From NCBI GenBank assembly GCA_034112325.1, contig JAWUVO010000008.1, forward strand, positions 1-18,710: a DNA stretch of 18,710 nucleotides, read 5' to 3'. A model generated the notes under the pieces. It was not told the DNA's origin, did not search any database, and saw only the letters and a list, made by a program, of their open reading frames with translations. This document shows positions 13,398 to 18,710 of the stretch, piece after piece; position 1 is the first letter of the stretch, and each line of letters opens with the position of its first letter. A program made the translations under genes and the position numbers. The stretch is from Bermanella sp034112325 (GTDB taxonomy: Bacteria > Pseudomonadota > Gammaproteobacteria > Pseudomonadales > Oceanobacteraceae).

Positions 13398-14638
13398 TAG
13401 CCTGTCACCCTATCTGGTACTGGTTTAGTTTTCTCGTTAGCTGAGATGTATGGCAATGTAGCAAACCACAAGAAGTATACTAGCGTGCCGATTTGACCCA
13501 TTATCTGGTAAAGACCAGAAGCTGGCTTAGTGCCTAGCCACGTTAACATCACAAAGAATAAGGCAAATACGATCAGGTTAATGCGAGAAATTAATCCCTT
13601 ATAACGCCAAGACCTAACTGGGCTGCGATCTAACCAAGGTAAAACAAACAGCACTGCAATAGCACCGCCCATGGCAATTACGCCACCAAGCTGAGAACTG
13701 ATTGGACCTATATCAAAAGTAATAGCACGCAAGATTGTATAAAAAGCGCCAAAGTACCAAACCGGAGCAATATGCTCTGGGGTCTTAAGACCGTTTGCCT
13801 CTTCAAAGTTTGCGTACTCAAGCATGTAGCCGTTGCCCTCAGGGAAGAAGAACAATACAAAACAGAATACAAATAAGAACACCACAATACCTACTAGGTC
13901 ATGCACTGTGTAGTAAGGGTGGAAAGGAACACCATCTAGTGGCGCACCGTTTTCATCTTTGTACTTTTTAATGTCCACACCATCCGGGTTGTTAGAACCC
14001 ACTTCGTGTAGCGCTAAAATATGCAAAATAACCAACGCTACAATTACCAGTGGCAACGCAATAACATGCAATGCAAAGAATCTGTTTAGCGTAATACCTG
14101 ATAGTAAAAAGTCACCACGAACCCACTCAACAAGATCTGGACCAATAACCGGTAACGCACCAAAGATAGACAGAATTACCTGCGCACCCCAGTAAGACAT
14201 CTGACCCCAAGGTAAAACATAACCCATGAATGCTTCAGCCATTAGCATTAAGTAGATCGCCATTCCAAAGATCCAAATAAGCTCACGAGGCTTCTGGTAT
14301 GAACCGTACATTAGGCCACGGAACATGTGCATGTAGATAACAAGGAAGAAGAAAGTAGCACCTGTAGAGTGCATATAGCGAATCAACCAGCCCATCTCTA
14401 CATCACGCATAATGTATTCAACAGAAGCAAACGCGCCTTCCGCTGTCGGTGTATAAGACATAGTTAACCAAACACCCGTTAGGATCTGGTTAGCCAGCAT
14501 CAGCATGGCAAATACGCCAAAGAAATACCAAAAGTTGAAGTTTTTAGGGGCATAGTACTTAGACATATGCTTTTCAAACGTCGAGGTAACTGGAAGACGA
14601 GCGTCAACCCAGGCCATTAAACCTTTTTTATCACTCAT
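13397..14638 (-). CDS. petB: Cytochrome b of the bc1 complex
   Basis: The 413-residue protein carries eight membrane helices. The bis-haem ligands are H90/H104 (RYMHSTG...YMH) and H191/H206 (LHVIALP...ILH), spaced 14 and 15 residues; the 15-residue spacing in the second pair is, as I recall, usual for beta/gammaproteobacterial proteins. The quinol-oxidation motif at 292-295 is PVWY rather than PEWY, also as seen in this group. Cytochrome b holds both quinone sites and the two b haems. TAATG junctions link it to petA and petC. Confidence 0.98.
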   Translation of the reverse strand: MSDKKGLMAWVDARLPVTSTFEKHMSKYYAPKNFNFWYFFGVFAMLMLANQILTGVWLTMSYTPTAEGAFASVEYIMRDVEMGWLIRYMHSTGATFFFLVIYMHMFRGLMYGSYQKPRELIWIFGMAIYLMLMAEAFMGYVLPWGQMSYWGAQVILSIFGALPVIGPDLVEWVRGDFLLSGITLNRFFALHVIALPLVIVALVILHILALHEVGSNNPDGVDIKKYKDENGAPLDGVPFHPYYTVHDLVGIVVFLFVFCFVLFFFPEGNGYMLEYANFEEANGLKTPEHIAPVWYFGAFYTILRAITFDIGPISSQLGGVIAMGGAIAVLFVLPWLDRSPVRSWRYKGLISRINLIVFALFFVMLTWLGTKPASGLYQIMGQIGTLVYFLWFATLPYISANEKTKPVPDRVTG

Positions 14639-15234
14639 TATGAATTCTCCTCGTCAACACCAATAATCAGGGTGTTCTCATCCAAGTAAGAATGAGGCGG
14701 AACTGGCAGGTTTTTCGCAGCTGGAGAGCCATTAAATACACGACCAGATAAATCGAAGCGAGAGCCGTGACAAGGGCAAAAGAAACCACCCTTCCAGTCT
14801 TCTTGAAAAGGTTCAGGCTGAACTTCAGGGAAAAACTTAGGTGCACAACCAAGGTGAGTACAAACACCTTCAATTACAGCAATCTCAGGCTTACGTGAGC
14901 GCTGAATGTTATCTGCATAGTCTGGTTGCTGACCCTTATCTAGATTATCTGGATCTTTAAGACCTGGAGCCAACCCTTCTAAGTAACCCAGAGCTTCGTC
15001 TGTGCGCCTTACTATAAAGATTGGCTTACCACGCCAAGCCACAGTAATCATAGAGCCAGGCTCAATCTTACTAATATCTGCTTTTGCAGGTGCGCCAGCC
15101 GCTTTTGCCTTTTCGTTTGGAGTCCAAGACTTAACAAACGGTATAGCAATACCAACCGCACCAACACCACCGCCTACTGCCGTTGTGGCAATAAGGAAGC
15201 TGCGTCGGCCATTATTTACGCCATCATTGATCAT
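14638..15234 (-). CDS. petA: Rieske iron-sulfur protein of the bc1 complex
   Basis: The 198-residue protein starts with a Tat-type signal anchor (GRRSFL at 9-14, then the Gly-rich hydrophobic helix to about 34) that stays uncleaved in this family. The 2Fe-2S ligands are in CTHLGC (125-130) and CPCHGS (153-158), with the usual disulfide cysteines. It shuttles electrons from quinol at cytochrome b to cytochrome c1. A GGGAG site precedes the ATG. As first gene it carries the operon promoter, expected in 15240-15500. Confidence 0.97.
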   Translation of the reverse strand: MINDGVNNGRRSFLIATTAVGGGVGAVGIAIPFVKSWTPNEKAKAAGAPAKADISKIEPGSMITVAWRGKPIFIVRRTDEALGYLEGLAPGLKDPDNLDKGQQPDYADNIQRSRKPEIAVIEGVCTHLGCAPKFFPEVQPEPFQEDWKGGFFCPCHGSRFDLSGRVFNGSPAAKNLPVPPHSYLDENTLIIGVDEENS

Positions 15235-15331
15235 TCTGGCACTCTCCCATCAACTTTTTTGAGTTCTTTGCAGTATTTTACTGCTAATTCTATGACACCA
15301 TTTTATAACGTACAGATCTAAACGCTATGAA

Positions 15332-15359
15332 AATACTAACTATTTTGAAGGTTAGTATT
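15332..15359. repeat. Inverted repeat upstream of petABC
   Basis: AATACTAAC (15332-15340) and GTTAGTATT (15351-15359) are perfect 9-bp arms around a ten-base spacer. It lies about 100 bp before the petA start and just upstream of the possible -10, so it is placed like an operator. No T-run follows, which argues against a terminator. The regulator is unknown. Confidence 0.55.
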
Positions 15360-15499
15360 ACTTAACCATCCTCTTACTAAAGCACAATAGACAGTTAAGG
15401 TAAAAATTTCGGTTGAAATAGTAATGAAATGTTACTTTGCTTACAAGGAGCTATATCAATAATCCACAAGTTTATTGGTACAACCCGTTATTTTAAGGC

Positions 15500-15537
15500 A
15501 AAAAAAAACGCCCAGACGTAAATCTGGACGTTTTTTT
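15500..15537. terminator. Terminator of rplM-rpsI
   Basis: CCAGA (15512-15516) pairs with TCTGG (15523-15527), extended by CG/CG across one C-A mismatch. An A-run lies on the left (a T-run when read from rpsI) and seven Ts on the right. It lies just past the rpsI stop. Confidence 0.85.
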
Positions 15538-15558
15538 GAGCAACAGCCCAAAAACGAA

Positions 15559-15951
15559 TTAACGTTTTGAGAACTGAGGCTTCTTACGTGCTTTACGTAG
15601 ACCAACTTTCTTACGTTCAACTTCACGGCTGTCACGAGTAACGTAACCAGCAGCACGAAGAGAAGGACGTAAAGTTTCGTCATACTCCATAAGAGCACGA
15701 GTAATACCGTGACGAATCGCACCAGCTTGACCTGAAGCACCACCACCAGCAACGGTGATGAATAAATCGAACTTCTCAGCATTTTCAGTTAAAACAAGCG
15801 GCTGACGAACTACCATGCGTGAAGTTTCACGACCAAAGTATTCTTCAAGAGTACGCTTGTTTACAACGATTTTGCCAGTTCCAGGACGTAAAAATACACG
15901 TGCCTTAGAAGATTTACGACGGCCAGTGCCATAGTTTTGATTTGCTGCCAT
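15559..15951 (-). CDS. rpsI: 30S ribosomal protein S9
   Basis: The 130-residue protein is the standard length. It has the conserved opening NQNYGTGRRKSSKARVFL, the GGGASGQAGAIRHGITRAL core and the very basic tail ending KKPQFSKR, whose last residues reach the P-site tRNA in the ribosome. It lies 9 bp after rplM in the usual rplM-rpsI operon. Confidence 0.99.
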   Translation of the reverse strand: MAANQNYGTGRRKSSKARVFLRPGTGKIVVNKRTLEEYFGRETSRMVVRQPLVLTENAEKFDLFITVAGGGASGQAGAIRHGITRALMEYDETLRPSLRAAGYVTRDSREVERKKVGLRKARKKPQFSKR

Positions 15952-15960
15952 GATAGCCTC

Positions 15961-16389
15961 TTAAACCTTTAGTTCTTGTGGTTGTTGTGCAGTATGTGGA
16001 TGCGATGTACCAGCATACACTTTCAACTTAGTGAACATTGCACGACCTAGAGGGTTCTTAGGAAGCATGCCTTTCACAGCTAGCTCAATTACACGACCAG
16101 GCTTGCGCGTTTGAAGGTCAGTGAAGTTGATCTCACGTATGCCACCAGGGTAACCGGTGTGACGGTAGTAAGTTTTGTCCTGAGCTTTCGCACCAGTAAC
16201 AGTTACCTTATCAGCATTAATAATAACGATATAATCGCCAGTATCAACGTGAGGGGTATATTCAGGCTTATGCTTGCCACGTAGACGTGATGCAACAAGA
16301 GTTGCTAGGCGACCTAGGGTCTCACCTTCAGCGTCAATGACGAACCATTCGCGTTTTACAGTTTCGGGTTTTGCAGTATAAGTTTTCAT
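15961..16389 (-). CDS. rplM: 50S ribosomal protein L13
   Basis: The 142-residue protein has the full length of the family, with YRHTGYPGG, the MLPKNPLGRAMFTKLKVYAG segment and the HPHTAQQP end. L13 is an early assembly protein of the large subunit. In E. coli it represses its own operon by binding the rplM leader; here a leader of about 100 nt follows a good promoter, consistent with the same control. The ribosome-binding site before the ATG is weak, which also fits translational regulation. Confidence 0.99.
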   Translation of the reverse strand: MKTYTAKPETVKREWFVIDAEGETLGRLATLVASRLRGKHKPEYTPHVDTGDYIVIINADKVTVTGAKAQDKTYYRHTGYPGGIREINFTDLQTRKPGRVIELAVKGMLPKNPLGRAMFTKLKVYAGTSHPHTAQQPQELKV

Positions 16390-16496
16390 AATATTTTCTA
16401 TAATTCCGCCTAATCAACATGTTACCTACAACAACCGGGTTATCCAGAAGGAGCAACACAGTGTTAGGGCTTCGTTCGGGGAAACGATGGCGCAGG

Positions 16497-16525
16497 ATTA
16501 TACAGAACATATTTTAGGATTTCAT
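16497..16525 (-). promoter_or_regulatory. Promoter of rplM-rpsI
   Basis: On the minus strand a perfect TATAAT (complement of 16497-16502) has ATGAAA 17 bp upstream (complement of 16520-16525, four of six to the -35 consensus). A start near 16490 gives a leader of about 100 nt containing a TCGTT/AACGA hairpin and an ACAC/GTGT inverted repeat. Confidence 0.75.
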
Positions 16526-16580
16526 CTTTTTTTTGAACACAATTGCCAGAAAAGGAAAAATCTAGCCACAAAGGTCAGAA

Positions 16581-16892
16581 TCAATAGCGCTCCCCTGCTT
16601 TAAAGTTCATTAAACCCCACGTTAGTGACAATAAAGCCACCACTAGGTTTAACAATATAGCCACCACCATTCGACTTTGCTGAGCAGGCGTATCGCTATA
16701 ACCCAGCAATCCGCCTAGATAAAAAGCGATAGCAGAACCTAAAAAAGCAACCACCAGCATGCAGATAAGGAAATACCCCTTACCGTCGTCTAGCTTAATT
16801 TGAAACTGGTCTATTTGCTGATGAAAGTAGCGAAACGCCAATATGCAAACACCGACAGTAAAGGCCAGTGTAATCAAAAAATATAAGATCAT
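16581..16892 (-). CDS. Small membrane protein of unknown function
   Basis: From the ATG at 16892 the protein has 103 residues and three likely membrane helices (about 2-20, 40-62 and 77-96), with a charged loop after the first (QIDQFQIKLDDGKG). A GTG three codons earlier is in frame, but AGGTGAG lies at correct spacing for the ATG and overlaps the GTG, so the ATG is chosen. I do not recognise the family. It stands alone between prfC and rplM on the minus strand. Confidence 0.75.
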   Translation of the reverse strand: MILYFLITLAFTVGVCILAFRYFHQQIDQFQIKLDDGKGYFLICMLVVAFLGSAIAFYLGGLLGYSDTPAQQSRMVVAILLNLVVALLSLTWGLMNFKAGERY

Positions 16893-17002
16893 ATTACTCA
16901 CCTATTAATATACATTCACCATAAGCGTAATACAGAATTACAAAGCCTCAAGGCGAATAGACAAATAATATAAAAAGTGCGAGGTAAGTCAGGTTTATTA
17001 AA

Positions 17003-17026
17003 GAGGCTCTGTAATGCCAGAGCCTC
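17003..17026 (-). terminator. Terminator of prfC
   Basis: GAGGCTCTG (17003-17011) and CAGAGCCTC (17018-17026) form a perfect 9-bp stem with a six-base loop, 13 bp past the prfC stop. On the minus strand only TTTAAT follows, so the U-tract is short. Confidence 0.75.
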
Positions 17027-17038
17027 AATTAAGCAAGG

Positions 17039-18619
17039 TTAATGCTCTCGCGTGGCGCGGAATCTAACGTCAGGGTAACGCTCTTGCGACAACTGCAGGT
17101 TAACGCGAGTCGGCGCAATATAGGTCAGGTTACCACCGCCATCTAACGCTAAGTTTTCATGGGCTTTCTTTTCAAACTCGGCCATTTTGATTTTGTCGTC
17201 ACAATCTACCCAGCGCGCTGTAGCGACGCTTATTGGTTCGTAAATGGCTTCTACTTTGTATTCATCTTTCAAACGCTGAGCTACCACGTCAAACTGAAGA
17301 ATACCTACCGCGCCAACAATAAGGTCGTTGTTTCTCTTAGGACGGAATACTTGCACCGCACCTTCTTCAGAAAGCTGAATAATGCCTTTTAATAACTGCT
17401 TCTGCTTAAGCGGATCTTTCAAGCGAATGCGCTTAAATAGCTCAGGGGCAAAGTGAGGGATACCGGTAAACTTCAGGTCCTCACCCGATGTGAACGTATC
17501 GCCAATTTGAATTGAGCCATGATTATGTAAACCAATAATGTCTCCTGCATAAGCCTCTTCGGCTGCGACACGATCACCAGCCATAAAGGTCAAGGCGTCG
17601 CCTATGCGAACTTCTTTACCAATTCGAACATGCTTAGCTTTCATGCCTCTTTCATACTTACCCGACACTATGCGCATAAATGCAACACGATCTCGATGCT
17701 GCGGGTCCATATTGGCTTGAATCTTAAATACAAACCCCGTGAATTTGTCTTCGACAGGTTCCACATCTCTGGTTTCGGTCTTACGGTCCTTAGGAGTGGG
17801 CGCCCAAGCGGTTAAGCCGTCTAGCATATGATCTACACCAAAGTTACCTAACGCAGTACCAAAATAAACTGGTGTTAACTCACCTTCTAAAAACATTTCT
17901 AAATCAAATTCGTTAGAAGCACCACGAACTAATTCAATCTCTTCACGAAAGTCATCTGCATACGGACCAATTGCTTGATCAAACTCAGGGCTGTTCAAGC
18001 CCTTAATAACCCGGCGCTCCTGAATCGTATGCCCCTGACCGGTGGCGTATAAAAATACTTCGTCAGTATAAAGGTTATATACACCCTTAAACTCCTTACC
18101 CATACCTATTGGCCAAGTAATGGGTGCACACATTATGTTTAGAACGTTTTCTACTTCGTCCATTACATCAATAGGGTCACGGGTATCGCGGTCTAATTTG
18201 TTCATAAAAGTAATGATTGGCGTGTCACGTAAGCGCGTTACTTCCATTAACTTAACAGTTCGTTCTTCTACACCCTTGGCAGCATCAATTACCATTAAGC
18301 AAGAATCTACAGCCGTTAGGGTGCGATAGGTATCTTCAGAGAAGTCTTCATGCCCTGGTGTATCCAATAGATTCACAAGGCAATCGTTATATGGAAACTG
18401 CATCACAGAGGTAGTAATAGAGATGCCACGGTCTTTTTCCATTTGCATCCAGTCAGACTTAGCAAACTGCTTTGAACCACGACCTTTTACCGTTCCCGCT
18501 TTTTGAATAGCGTTGCCGAACAACAAAACCTTTTCGGTAATGGTGGTTTTACCCGCATCTGGGTGCGAGATAATGGCGAAGGTGCGGCGCTTGCCTACTT
18601 CGCTTACTTGATTACTCAT
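17039..18619 (-). CDS. prfC: Peptide chain release factor 3 (RF3)
   Basis: The 526-residue protein matches RF3 (about 529). The GTPase motifs are complete: SHPDAGKT (18-25), DTPGHEDFSEDTYRTL (G3) and NKLDRD (G4). The RF3-specific tail ends near LSQERYPDVRFRATREH. RF3 uses GTP to recycle RF1 and RF2 from the ribosome after peptide release. The ATG at 18619 has no clear Shine-Dalgarno sequence, although the N-terminus matches the family. Confidence 0.98.
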   Translation of the reverse strand: MSNQVSEVGKRRTFAIISHPDAGKTTITEKVLLFGNAIQKAGTVKGRGSKQFAKSDWMQMEKDRGISITTSVMQFPYNDCLVNLLDTPGHEDFSEDTYRTLTAVDSCLMVIDAAKGVEERTVKLMEVTRLRDTPIITFMNKLDRDTRDPIDVMDEVENVLNIMCAPITWPIGMGKEFKGVYNLYTDEVFLYATGQGHTIQERRVIKGLNSPEFDQAIGPYADDFREEIELVRGASNEFDLEMFLEGELTPVYFGTALGNFGVDHMLDGLTAWAPTPKDRKTETRDVEPVEDKFTGFVFKIQANMDPQHRDRVAFMRIVSGKYERGMKAKHVRIGKEVRIGDALTFMAGDRVAAEEAYAGDIIGLHNHGSIQIGDTFTSGEDLKFTGIPHFAPELFKRIRLKDPLKQKQLLKGIIQLSEEGAVQVFRPKRNNDLIVGAVGILQFDVVAQRLKDEYKVEAIYEPISVATARWVDCDDKIKMAEFEKKAHENLALDGGGNLTYIAPTRVNLQLSQERYPDVRFRATREH

Positions 18620-18655
18620 AAGTTAAATTCGATCGATGATGCTGAAATTGGCGGC

Positions 18656-18661
18656 ATTATA
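18656..18661 (-). promoter_or_regulatory. Likely -10 element of prfC
   Basis: A perfect TATAAT on the minus strand lies 37 bp before the prfC ATG. The -35 at 17 bp is poor (CGTAAA). The element sits in the spacer of an imperfect inverted repeat, TGAAATTGGC (18643-18652) / GCCATTTCA (18662-18670). Confidence 0.5.
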
Positions 18662-18710
18662 GCCATTTCAGGCATAATTTACGAGGACATAAATCAGCAG
18701 TAGATATATT

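Larger units (their letters stand above)
15235..15558. other. Gap between rpsI and petA
   Basis: No gene is visible. On the minus strand it should contain the petA promoter; a TTATAAAA stretch about 70 bp before the petA start could be the -10. It also holds the inverted repeat at 15332-15359 and, next to rpsI, the rpsI terminator. Confidence 0.5.

Noticed and set aside
14667..14873. Overlapping minus-strand frame inside petA
   Set aside because: It is a shadow in another frame of a fully conserved Rieske protein, with no start signal of its own. The same holds for the frames opposite or inside mscS, rsmI, rpsI and prfC.
1..18710. CRISPR array, tRNA, rRNA or intact insertion sequence
   Set aside because: No regularly spaced short repeats, cloverleaf sequences, rRNA segments or full transposase genes were seen on either strand.

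Overview
The window looks like chromosome from a marine gammaproteobacterium, most likely an Alteromonadales member (Alteromonas/Glaciecola/Paraglaciecola type). I infer this from a moderately AT-rich sequence, gammaproteobacterial versions of every core protein, and the gene orders rsmI <> lpoA-yraN-diaA and rplM-rpsI / petABC / sspAB. The genus is an inference; no rRNA or tRNA gene is present to confirm it.

There are two parts. Positions 1 to about 5640 are accessory. They hold the 3' end of a hybrid sensor histidine kinase, a DUF1304-type membrane protein, an unrecognised membrane-anchored protein (1301-1945), a small STAS-like protein (2638-3000), and a two-gene operon at 3587-5345. The first operon gene has the features of a CesT/SycE-type (class I) type III secretion chaperone. 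The second is a 423-residue protein with no domain I recognise, placed where the chaperone's cognate effector would be. This part is rich in noncoding structure: two ~208-bp direct repeats (1983-2191, 3081-3287), each upstream of a minus-strand accessory gene; a run of four stem-loops ending in a strong terminator (2244-2375); and two ~41-bp direct repeats (2401-2441, 5472-5512) that bracket the STAS-like gene, the second long repeat and the chaperone/effector pair. The right-hand short repeat covers the 3' end of a broken, arginine-rich reading frame.

Positions about 5640 to 18710 are ordinary core genome: an MscS channel with a DUF481 outer-membrane protein (minus), rsmI (minus) divergent from lpoA-yraN-diaA (plus), a bidirectional terminator, sspA-sspB (minus), petA-petB-petC for the cytochrome bc1 complex (minus), rplM-rpsI (minus), a small membrane protein and prfC (minus). 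Several junctions are translationally coupled: TAATG at petA/petB and petB/petC, ATGA at sspA/sspB, and a 35-bp overlap at lpoA/yraN. Intrinsic terminators separate the transcription units.

The most interesting content is the candidate orphan type III chaperone-effector pair and its repeat-bounded surroundings. No secretion apparatus gene lies in the window, so the system would depend on a type III machine elsewhere in the genome.
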